DNA of 64,000 nt from Cryptomeria japonica (lineage: Eukaryota > Streptophyta > Pinopsida > Cupressales > Cupressaceae): assembly GCF_030272615.1 (NCBI RefSeq), contig NC_081415.1, positions 260,958,425 to 261,022,424 of the forward strand, read 5' to 3'. A program made the translations under genes and the position numbers. This document shows positions 53,301 to 56,098 of this stretch, in pieces (position 1 is the stretch's first letter; each line of letters begins with the position of its first letter). A model generated the notes under the pieces. It had not been told where the DNA came from, did no database searches, and was given only the letters and a program-made list of their open reading frames with translations.

Positions 53301-53675
53301 ATTCACCTGTATAATTTTTGAGTCAAATTCATTCACTTATATGAACTCATGAAGTATAGGTTAATAAGTTAGACTCGAAAACTAACCGATGAAATAACAT
53401 AATTATGATAACAATTAATTACCTGTAATCCAAGAAACCCAGATGGAATGAGGGGTGGAAAGTGCAAGAGCAATTTGTTCTGGAAAAATGGAGGGAACTT
53501 TTTTCACCAATCTGGGATGGTGCAGGGGAAGGTCATCGCTTCTTGTGCGTAGAGATGGATCGAAACGTCTTGTTACAGGGCTGAATGGCCCATCCGCAGT
53601 TGATGGGATTGACACTCCATTGCCCACTAATAACATCAATTCTACCAATAACAACAGTGATGGATTTGCCCTCAT
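5240..53675 (-). CDS. Purple acid phosphatase (PAP15/PAP23-like), 7 exons, 48.4-kb locus, frame broken in exon 2
   Basis: Secreted or vacuolar dinuclear-metal phosphatase that releases phosphate from phosphomonoesters; the closest plant clade (PAP15/PAP23) includes phytases. Exons (minus): 53423-53675, 53004-53194, 43895-44231, 28340-28557, 27881-28071, 5530-5811, 5240-5395. All introns are GT-AG and phases agree at every junction once one missing base in exon 2 is allowed for, giving about 542 aa, the usual length of this clade. Seen: signal peptide, N-terminal IPST..DGPF..V motif, GDLG (D194), GDMSYAD (D221, Y224), GNHE (N278), ASWHPP (H360), GHVHAYER (H397, H399), and a C-terminal metallophosphatase tail. 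H360 to H397 spacing (37) equals that in kidney-bean PAP. Without the missing base, translation would stop about 19 codons into exon 3. Family call is very secure; whether the gene works is open. Phytase activity is inference. Confidence 0.93.
5530..5811 (-). CDS. PAP exon 6: HAYER motif and C-terminal domain
   Basis: Starts after GGCAG with VHAYERMNRVYNYTLDPC, completing the GHVH metal motif, followed by PLYIIVGDGGNIEGI, KFCWDKQPEWSAYRESSFGH and GILE. 282 nt, phase 0 at both ends. These are the standard C-terminal metallophosphatase segments. Confidence 0.95.
5812..7117. other. Intron 5, distal part: nothing recognised
   Basis: AT-rich intronic sequence. Only short chance open frames are visible. 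Confidence 0.5.
7118..7800. mobile_element. GTCCC/GTCTCC-rich block, possible hAT-like element
   Basis: Left boundary reads CAGGGATGCATCCC, and the reverse complement of the right boundary reads CAATGGGATGCA, similar to hAT-type termini. Short GGGACGTC, GTCTCC and TGTCC motifs crowd the ends (7120-7330 and 7700-7795), like subterminal transposase sites. Inside, CTATAAAACT at about 7433 is followed by a GA-rich leader-like stretch. I found no exact 8-bp target duplication. A 96-codon open frame (7092-7382) has no recognisable domain. Confidence 0.4.
7801..9475. other. Intron 5: unrecognised sequence with one 138-codon open frame
   Basis: The open frame at 7931-8347 (plus) is the longest in this stretch but shows no domain, repeat or retroelement motif that I recognise. 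I regard it as chance. Nothing else stands out. Confidence 0.4.
9476..9892 (-). mobile_element. LTR-like repeat, copy 1, left part
   Basis: Begins TGTTGATGTGTTTTTTAGGC, a repeat start shared with 14050 and 29463 and, decayed, 12996. Shared text includes AAGTATCTTATCCTCT and GACAACTCCAAGG. The copy is cut at 9892 by the 2.2-kb insertion and resumes at 12099. Because the TATA-like signal in the second part reads on the minus strand, I take this edge as the 3' end of a minus-oriented LTR. Confidence 0.6.
9893..12090. mobile_element. hAT-like non-autonomous element, 2198 bp, 8-bp target duplication
   Basis: Flanked by GTTTAAAT at 9885-9892 and 12091-12098. Outside these, the split LTR-like repeat joins up as it does in its other copies. 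Termini read CAATGAAGCAATAG and, reverse complemented, CATAGTAGCAAAAA, imperfect inverted repeats of hAT style (CA..G.AGCAA). Inside there is no transposase, only long tandem repeats (about 10710-12060) and AT-rich DNA. The 8-bp duplication supports hAT; the weak inverted repeats leave room for doubt. Confidence 0.7.
10710..12060. repeat. Nested tandem repeat inside the hAT-like element
   Basis: A module containing CAATCACAATGAAAGTCTT, CACTTCAAAATGGCTTCCAC and GACTGCCCTTTTAAAAAGTT recurs near 10780, 11050 (shortened), 11180 and 11710. The larger period is about 930 bp (10710 to 11640), with a shorter partial unit inserted. The sequence GATTTTTGTTACTATGA at about 11622 resembles the element's own right end, so the duplication may have copied that end inwards. 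Confidence 0.75.
12099..12995 (-). mobile_element. LTR-like repeat, copy 1, right part
   Basis: Continues copy 1 after the insertion with GTTGACCATGCAAGACGCAC and GCTAGTGGT.TGGAT, shared with 14600 and 29920. At about 12515 the minus strand reads CTATATAAAGCTC, a good plant TATA box, so the LTR is probably minus-oriented. The stretch 12488-12645 is nearly identical to 13466-13635. Confidence 0.55.
12996..13635 (-). mobile_element. LTR-like repeat, copy 2, truncated
   Basis: Starts with a decayed form of the same edge (TTGATGTGTTTTTTAGAC) and runs through AAGTATCTTATCCTCTCTTG and the TATA region to 13635. There it switches abruptly to unrelated sequence. Directly abuts copy 1 in the same orientation. 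Confidence 0.55.
13636..14049 (-). repeat. Fragment resembling the leader of the unrecognised ORF family
   Basis: On the minus strand CACCTATATAAGGGC (near 13820) is followed by sequence resembling 34070-33900, the region upstream of the 30720-33580 ORF. Both share short blocks such as TTCGCTG and GATGAAATT. Probably a leader or LTR fragment of a related element; the similarity is patchy. Confidence 0.35.
14050..15590 (-). mobile_element. LTR-like repeat, copy 3
   Basis: Starts TGTTGATGTGTTTTTATGCA and follows copy 1 through GACAACTCCAAGG, GTTGACCACGCAGGGCGCA and a TATA-like stretch at about 14876. It may extend to 17330: GCACT precedes the TG at 14050 and follows a CA at 17329-17330. In that case the AGTCTGAA-rich block would be part of its U3. 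A 7-base match over 3 kb has about a 20% chance, so the longer limit is tentative. Confidence 0.5.
15850..16870. repeat. AGTCTGAA-rich degenerate short tandem repeats
   Basis: The motif AGTCTGAA or AGTCTGAAGACACC, often followed by an A-rich or CCAAAATG stretch, recurs many times at irregular 30-60-bp spacing. No gene is visible; open frames here are products of the repeat. Confidence 0.7.
16871..17579. other. Intron 5: unrecognised sequence after the AGTCTGAA block
   Basis: Includes a 145-codon open frame (16858-17295, plus) with low-complexity text and no recognisable domain. It continues the style of the repeat block and is probably non-coding. Confidence 0.4.
17580..18060. repeat. Degenerate repeats of GGGGAAAA..CCATCAGG type
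   Basis: Short blocks like GGGGAAAAATAGGGTCCATC and CCCATCAGGA recur about every 40-50 bp. They lie just upstream of the decayed ORF-family member that starts near 18400, a position comparable to the repeats upstream of the 30720-33580 member. Confidence 0.6.
18400..21130 (+). pseudogene. Unrecognised retroelement-associated ORF family, member 2 (decayed)
   Basis: Matches the minus-strand member at 33580-30720 block by block on the plus strand. YGAWFYPVP.. and FPRFSYSRI are near 18690, LPKYPSDKLILLEVNR is near 18760-18810, and EDYWAYCNDEFDVRRREC is near 19040-19090. Then comes a long charged linker with K/R/E runs (19253-19783). Later parts are full of stops. The family has no domain that I recognise (no zinc knuckle, protease, RT or integrase). 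Its repeated occurrence and decay suggest a gag-like or accessory protein of a gymnosperm retroelement. Confidence 0.65.
19253..19783 (+). pseudogene. Charged, probably disordered segment of ORF-family member 2
   Basis: 176-codon open piece inside member 2. It is rich in acidic residues (DEGDEDSDEELP) followed by basic runs (RRKKKKVVIERR, KKSKKRK) resembling nuclear-localisation signals, and it ends in an acidic tail (NETEEGEIPP). The corresponding linker in member 1 is also charged and serine-rich. Not an independent gene. Confidence 0.5.
21131..23409. other. Intron 5: unrecognised sequence downstream of ORF-family member 2
   Basis: AT-rich. The first 400 bp may be the 3' untranslated or LTR part of the same element, but no matching partner is visible. 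No gene seen. Confidence 0.4.
23410..23809. repeat. Large inverted repeat, 161-bp arms around a 5S-rRNA-like core
   Basis: Left arm 23410-23570 and right arm 23649-23809 are the same length and pair nearly perfectly. For example, CTCATGAGAATGAATGGAAC on the left has its reverse complement on the right. The 78-bp centre plus the inner arm ends form a 5S-rRNA-like sequence, so the arms extend helix I of 5S rRNA outwards. A transcript would fold into one long hairpin. No clear target duplication outside the arms. I know of no named element with this layout; Cassandra TRIMs also carry 5S sequence, but in LTRs rather than inside a foldback. Confidence 0.9.
23556..23664 (+). pseudogene. 5S rRNA-like sequence
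   Basis: From AACTCC at 23586 to about 23663 the sequence aligns without gaps to plant 5S rRNA positions of about 42-120. It includes the Pol III internal control region: box A (AAGCACGCTTGAG, 23598-23610), intermediate element (TAATAC, 23617-23622) and box C (GGATGGGTAACCTCCCGAG, 23625-23643). About three quarters of the bases match. The first 40 positions are replaced and shortened by about 11 bases. Hence a 5S-derived relic or promoter rather than a working 5S gene. Confidence 0.8.
23810..24329. other. Intron 5: unrecognised sequence
   Basis: No gene or structured repeat seen. A 97-codon minus-strand open frame at 24041-24334 shows no domain. Confidence 0.4.
24330..24470. mobile_element. 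Small AT-rich foldback element, 31-bp inverted repeats
   Basis: Left end CACAAATGTTATATGTTAAG and right end (reverse complement) CACACATGTTATATGTTAAG pair over about 31 bp. The centre has two imperfect direct copies of an ACATAGAT.AA.CATG.ATATA module. MITE-like; no clear target duplication. Confidence 0.6.
24880..25225. repeat. 144-bp tandem repeat, about 2.3 copies
   Basis: TACCAGGTTCTGGGTGTTTG (24912), TACCAAGTTCTGAGTGTTTG (25055) and TACCAAGTTTCGGGTGTTTG (25199) mark successive units of 143-144 bp. Each also contains CATATCAGTGAA and a GTAGACCT/GCAGACCT block. Non-coding. Confidence 0.8.
25430..25640. repeat. GTCCC/GGGAC-rich block
   Basis: Dense short motifs (GGGGACATC, GTGTCCCC, GATGGGGATGG, GACATGTCCCC) as at 7118-7800 and 48247-48420. 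Possibly the subterminal part of the same kind of element; limits are not clear. Confidence 0.4.
25641..27287. other. Intron 5: unrecognised sequence
   Basis: No gene, repeat or retroelement motif recognised. Several 70-80-codon open frames look like chance. Confidence 0.4.
27306..27415 (+). mobile_element. SINE-like insertion with 18-bp target duplication
   Basis: A 110-bp body ending in an A-run is flanked by exact 18-bp direct repeats AAAAACTGACTTACTATC at 27288-27305 and 27416-27433. The body contains GGTTCAAATCCCACC, a good tRNA-type Pol III box B. A box A is expected near its start, where TAGTGGCATG is a weak candidate. Long target duplication, A-tail and box B together indicate a SINE moved by LINE machinery. 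Confidence 0.8.
27881..28071 (-). CDS. PAP exon 5: ASWHPP motif
   Basis: Encodes QYKWLKKDLANVDR, TPWLVASWHPPWYNSY with the metal-binding histidine, and DIVFSGH, ending precisely between the histidine and valine of the GHVH motif. 191 nt, ends phase 0 at a strong GTAAGT donor. The last metal-binding histidine lies on exon 6, 22 kb away. Confidence 0.95.
28340..28557 (-). CDS. PAP exon 4: GNHE motif
   Basis: Starts after CTTAG and completes the WGR arginine codon, then FMEPLTSRVPMMVIEGNHEI with the metal-binding asparagine, and YYSFNMGGIHFIMLGAY, a core strand of the phosphatase fold. 218 nt, ends phase 1 at GT 28339-28338. The following intron is only 268 bp. Confidence 0.95.
28572..29462. 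other. Intron 3, near exon 4: nothing recognised
   Basis: AT-rich intronic sequence without gene or repeat that I can identify. Confidence 0.4.
29463..30400 (-). mobile_element. LTR-like repeat, copy 4
   Basis: Starts TGTTGATGTGTTTTTAGGCA and follows the other copies through AAGTATCTTATCCTCTCTTG, GGGTCTCGACTTATGGATAA, GTTGACCACACAAGGC and GCTAGTGGTATGGAT. On the minus strand it reads CTATATAAACCC near 30178. The right limit is uncertain. It may be linked with the ORF at 30720-33580, which also reads minus. Confidence 0.5.
30720..33580 (-). pseudogene. Unrecognised retroelement-associated ORF family, member 1 (best preserved)
   Basis: A protein of roughly 900 residues can be followed on the minus strand from an ATG at 33580 (MAAPKAGASTRQ) to a stop at 30720, broken by a few stops and shifts. 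Blocks: MIESGIIKSAGFP; CAKHYDDRTRTIV; FHIPEPNN; DFKEEFGDLITLLNRVTGAP; ENWMFFFMETI; QELVKKFGAWFIQF; YMLPCYPTDKTILLEVVR; MEDYWMNAQEDFKVRRRM. These are followed by a charged serine-rich linker and a C-terminal helical part with QEMRKTPKQILVKEGILKD. No zinc knuckle, protease, RT or integrase is seen. Two further members lie in this window, so this is a repeat family. It is sense-oriented inside intron 3 of the phosphatase gene. Confidence 0.7.
33600..34170 (-). promoter_or_regulatory. Probable leader/promoter region of ORF-family member 1
   Basis: On the minus strand CACCTATAAAGAGG (near 34070) is a TATA-like box about 490 bp upstream of the ATG at 33580. The stretch resembles 13636-13850. It may be the LTR R-U5 part of the element. 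No matching LTR downstream was found. Confidence 0.35.
34200..35110. repeat. Degenerate ~37-bp tandem repeats, CACTGGAAGTGCATCGGACTT type
   Basis: Units built on GCACTGGAAGTGCATCGGAC and TTTTTGAGTAG recur at about 30-40 bp, clearest at 34260-34480 and fading to 35110. Open frames here on both strands (for example KSDALPKLLKKSNALPVLLK) merely read the repeat. It lies upstream of ORF-family member 1. Confidence 0.75.
35111..39242. other. Intron 3: mostly unrecognised, probably old LTR sequence
   Basis: Features seen: GGGGCCCACTT-type blocks at 37480 and 37540, and TGTAATGTTCCC on the minus strand at 37712, which resembles a conifer LTR start. A hairpin GGACAAGGGTGC/GCGCCCTTGTCC lies at 38632-38660, and a short (CA)n run at 38829-38845. 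No protein domain. Confidence 0.4.
39909..40067 (+). repeat. TRIM 5' LTR
   Basis: 159 bp, TG...CA, ending TTCTAACA directly before the primer-binding site. Confidence 0.85.
40068..40082 (+). other. TRIM primer-binding site
   Basis: AGTGGTATCAAAGCC; TGGTATCA.AGCC is complementary to the 3' end of initiator tRNA-Met, as in many plant TRIMs and copia elements. Confidence 0.8.
40133..40279 (+). repeat. TRIM 3' LTR
   Basis: 147 bp, preceded by a G-rich polypurine tract and followed by the AAAGAA duplication. Confidence 0.8.
42698..43894. other. Intron 3, near exon 3: nothing recognised
   Basis: AT-rich intronic sequence with no gene or repeat recognised. Confidence 0.4.
43895..44231 (-). CDS. 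PAP exon 3: first metal-binding motifs
   Basis: Starts after CCAG and encodes GLSSNTKYYYKCGD, then RIAIIGDLG with the first metal aspartate, then LILMVGDMSYADQY with the bridging aspartate and the purple-colour tyrosine, then the cysteine pair CFSC and ETYQPHWDGWGR. Length 337 nt, entering phase 1 and leaving phase 2. It is separated from exon 4 by 15.3 kb and from exon 2 by 8.8 kb of repeat-filled intron. Confidence 0.95.
44500..44652. repeat. AT/GT microsatellite
   Basis: Run of imperfect TATA, TATG and TGTG repeats. Confidence 0.8.
44938..45488. mobile_element. hAT-type MITE, 551 bp, with 8-bp target duplication
   Basis: Flanked by ACTATAAC at 44930-44937 and 45489-45496. Terminal inverted repeat CTAAGTCACCAGGTTCG against CTAAGTCACTAGGTTCG (one mismatch in 17), followed on both sides by subterminal TTCGAA and GAAGTTCGA motifs. 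Interior is AT-rich with A and T runs and has no transposase. An exact 8-bp duplication with such repeats is diagnostic of the hAT superfamily. Confidence 0.88.
46500..47681 (+). mobile_element. Candidate solo LTR in the LINE, ACCAA duplication
   Basis: Starts TGTAATGTCCCC, a common conifer LTR start, and ends CA. ACCAA lies at 46495-46499 and 47682-47686. Contains a perfect 28-bp palindrome at 46678-46705. The chance of a CA+ACCAA match in 1.2 kb is about 7%, so the right limit is likely but not certain. Confidence 0.5.
46678..46705. repeat. Perfect 28-bp palindrome
   Basis: TTACTTTTTCTAAA and its exact reverse complement without spacer. Confidence 0.85.
48247..49161. mobile_element. hAT-like non-autonomous element in the LINE, 915 bp
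   Basis: Flanked by the direct repeat TCATATAT (48239-48246 and 49162... as TCATATAT at 49163-49170, with one base of boundary slack). LINE ORF1 text continues across it. Left end carries many GTCTCC/GGAGAC motifs (48250-48400). Right end reads, reverse complemented, CCAAGGTTGCTAGGAGAC, similar to GTAGCCGAGAGAC on the left. Subterminal motif clusters and an 8-bp duplication suit hAT. No transposase; the 168-codon open frame 48346-48852 has no domain. Confidence 0.6.
49416..49641 (+). repeat. 5' LTR of the small copia-like element
   Basis: 226 bp, ends TTTCA directly before TGGTATCATAGC. Confidence 0.85.
50488..50716 (+). repeat. 3' LTR of the small copia-like element
   Basis: 229 bp, preceded by CAGGAGGG, ends ATTCA before AAAAG. 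Confidence 0.85.
51261..52383. other. Intron 2: unrecognised sequence
   Basis: A short CCCTT tandem run lies near 51243-51265. The blocks at 51535-51570 and 51595-51635 are imperfect copies of each other (AGATTTGGTTATCTCA.ACTT). No gene. Confidence 0.4.
52384..52590. repeat. 114-bp tandem duplication
   Basis: GTGATTAAGAGGATTGATGG starts units at 52384 and 52498. Each continues with ATAGCGTAAGTTGCGTTCC and ATCATAAAATGGGCAAGCAG with few differences. The second unit lacks its last 20 bp. Confidence 0.85.
52591..52680 (+). repeat. tRNA-like (possible SINE) fragment
   Basis: TGGTAGAGCAGCTCGC looks like a tRNA D-arm/box A, and AGTTCAAATCC about 60 bp later looks like box B, followed by an A-run. 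It does not fold as a tRNA and no target duplication was found. Confidence 0.3.
53004..53194 (-). CDS. PAP exon 2: N-terminal domain, with a one-base frameshift
   Basis: Begins after TTTCAG with GDAQIGPKVTPLDPSSVGSE, a typical PAP N-terminal domain stretch, then VYYGT. The second half encodes VYSQIYPFEGLLNYTSGIIH, also strongly conserved, but in the +1-shifted frame. The shift lies between about 53078 and 53112, best near 53098-53104. The exon is 191 nt; 192 would restore phase 1 with exon 3. A net loss of one base is the simplest reading; a two-base gain is possible. Ends at a GT donor after the codon for the glutamate of VRLE. Confidence 0.9.
53423..53675 (-). CDS. PAP exon 1: signal peptide and start of N-terminal domain
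   Basis: Starts at the ATG at 53675. The first 22 or so residues are a leucine-rich hydrophobic signal peptide, followed by IPSTADGPF and RFDPSLR, the conserved start of mature PAP15-type proteins, and ending in WVSWITG, the conserved beginning of the fibronectin-III-like N-terminal domain. The exon ends after the first base of a glycine codon (phase 1) at a GT donor (53422-53421). No in-frame upstream ATG extends it plausibly. Confidence 0.93.
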
Positions 53676-54806
53676 TTCGCCTTACTGCATCCAAATTGCT
53701 TATTAGACTCGGCATAGTCGATCGAAGATATAACGCATCTCATTGCTCTTGGAGTTGGTAGAGCATATTCTGCGGATATCACAAACAGACAATGATACGG
53801 ATTTTAAACCGAGCAATCTTTATCCCAAATATTGGATGCAGATTTGACCATAAATAAAATTAACTATAATTCAGGAATAGAAATTACCTCGAGCCGGTAG
53901 AAGTTCTATGAAAGTAGGTACTCTGTTTTCTTTTTCATTTGGATAGCTTTATATTTCTGAGTGAAATGATGTTGACCTAAGCGAAATGGGCCCTGAAACT
54001 ACCCATGATTTCCTTGTCCCGCTGTAATGTTTATACAATTCAATCGGGTTTGTGGGTTCCAGAATGCAATTTAGCTAATAAGATGGACGGACAAATTTTC
54101 GAACAATAATTATATTTTAAAGATCCAGTTACAGACGGATTGTTTGAAAAGTTGTCGATAAATTATGGTGGTACCCGCTTCATTACAAAAGAAGTTCTTT
54201 GTTCAAATCGAATTCAAAATTTTATTATATAAACTTTAACATGTAGGCGCGGGACCTTTGATAGTTTTTCCGGATTGATCTATGTCTCTTTCATTATTTA
54301 TAATATCTATTCTATTAGAAATATATTTATAATTTAGTACTTTTTAGAAACTAAACTAGCAATTGGATTAATAGGAAAAATGATACAAAATGTATGGACA
54401 TTATTCATTCTAATTATAATTTTAGACAATTTAATTGTAAACAATGGTTGAAATAGAATTCAATATTACAAAAGTGGTAATGTTTGTTTTTTTATGTTTT
54501 CATATCCATCACAATTAAGTGATTTTTTTCTTATGTTTTAAATAACCATAATAAGTTCAAAATAGAACAAAGGGGAAGTCACATCTTTTCATAGTTGACT
54601 AGTTAAATATATAATAGTTGAATAGATAAATGCACATCTAGTAAACATGATATATTGTCATCTTTTTGAATTGATAAGTAAAATCATTACAACATGCTAA
54701 AGTTCTAAAGGGCAATAAAAAAAAATGAATATGCATTATTAACATATAAACCATCTACATATTTGTGAATGTTGTCTTCAATCTTTCTTATGATCACAGA
54801 TCCAGT
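53676..54806. other. Upstream region of the phosphatase gene
   Basis: Contains the candidate P1BS at 53763. Otherwise AT-rich with no clear TATA box or other gene. Confidence 0.4.
53763..53770 (-). promoter_or_regulatory. Candidate P1BS (PHR1-binding) site upstream of the phosphatase
   Basis: The 8-mer matches GNATATNC, the palindromic site bound by PHR1-type MYB factors in phosphate-starvation genes, 88 bp upstream of the ATG. One match in about 100 bp has a chance of a few percent, so this is suggestive only. I see no clear TATA box nearby. Confidence 0.35.
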
Positions 54807-54876
54807 CTATCAAGGAGTTTGACCTAGGAGGGCTTGTTAACCTATCAAGGAGTTTGACCTAGGAGGGCATGTTAAC
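54807..54876. repeat. 35-bp tandem duplication
   Basis: Two copies of a unit starting CTATCAAGGAGTTTGACCTA, differing by one base. Confidence 0.9.
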
Positions 54877-55214
54877 CTGACCAATTTACAAGCTCCTTGA
54901 CAGTGTCTCTAAACACTAGCTTGACTTGTCATATATCCAACATGTTGAGGCATTGTCAAATCATTCTCCTATGTCATAGAACATGTTGCTTACATCTACT
55001 GGACTCCTCCTTCAATGCCCCCCACCTGCATCAATAGACAAAATTCAAGAATAAGAAAATTCACATGAAAAATGATAAAGAAATCATATCAACAATATTG
55101 ATCATGCTTGTCAAAGTAGTGTAACCACTAATCAAAACTACTTAAAACTATGTTACATGGCATTTTTGGGATGGTAATGGTAGTGAATACATTTTATGAA
55201 CGATAATTCAAAAG

Positions 55215-55263
55215 CCATTATGTACATATGTACGTATGTGTGTATGTATGTATGTGTGTGTGT
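55215..55263. repeat. GTAT/GT microsatellite
   Basis: Run of GTAT, GTGT units ending in (GT)n. Confidence 0.85.
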
Positions 55264-55709
55264 AAAGAGAGACTAAAATTTCTACAAATTAATGGACAAT
55301 AAATAGTATATTAGTAGCAATATAACATGACAATGTTAAAATGATGTTGGACAAAGCCTATTGAAGATTGCATGTGAATCACATTCCCAAAGGAAATTCT
55401 TTTTAGATACAACTTCTTATACGATATGCCAATGCATCTTTAATATCTTTGCAACTGACTTTGATACCATATTAAAAAAAAATTGAAGTTTGAGACTTAG
55501 AGTTTAAAGTTTGAGTAATGAAATGAGAACTACAAATTATTGTTATTAGTGGTAAATATTATATATTATATATTATATGGCTTATATCATCAACTATGAA
55601 TATGAATCACGATATATTTAATGTTGAATATAATGTTGTCATGATTAAAGTTAATATTGTTAAACATTGATGTCATTATATATGTCGTGTTGTTATAATG
55701 TCAAACTAA

Positions 55710-55920
55710 ATGGCAGTGGCGGTGGTTCCCCTCTTGCCATTATGGAAGCAGCTATATACAGGGCAAGTCAGCTCCCAACCAGGAGGGTCCATCCTTCTGT
55801 CAACCATAGGAGGACTTACTGGAATAGTCCTAGCGAATTCTGGGCTAGACATTTCTACTGCGTAGGGATCCGTATCTGGTCGGGATGCCGCTGTTAGTGA
55901 TGCTAGTGCTTCTAGGTAAA
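55710..55920 (+). pseudogene. cox1: Mitochondrial-like insert with a cox1 patch
   Basis: GC-richer than its surroundings. At about 55802-55851 the plus strand encodes GGLTGIVLANSGLDI, a conserved stretch of cytochrome c oxidase subunit 1, then diverges into a stop. The sequence on either side (55710-55800, 55852-55920) is not cox1 and I cannot place it; it may be other organelle DNA, making a mosaic. Far too short to function. Confidence 0.6.
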
Positions 55921-56098
55921 CTAATGTTAATGTCATGTGTTATATTGTTGTTACAATGTTGTCATGTTATATTTAATAGTCTTTTTTTACTTCATAAAAT
56001 GATTTTATTTTTTTAAACATAATAAAAAATTGTCTTTCTATCGAGGATGTTTGATCATCCATATGACAATCTTAGAGGCCTTCAACCATCTCAAGAAT

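Noticed and set aside
5240-53675. Two separate tandem phosphatase genes instead of one
   Set aside because: Each exon occurs once, in order, with matching intron phases and no overlap, so a single gene is the simpler reading.
53733-53770. TTGGTAGAGC tRNA D-arm-like text upstream of exon 1
   Set aside because: No anticodon or T-arm at the right distance; it does not fold as a tRNA.
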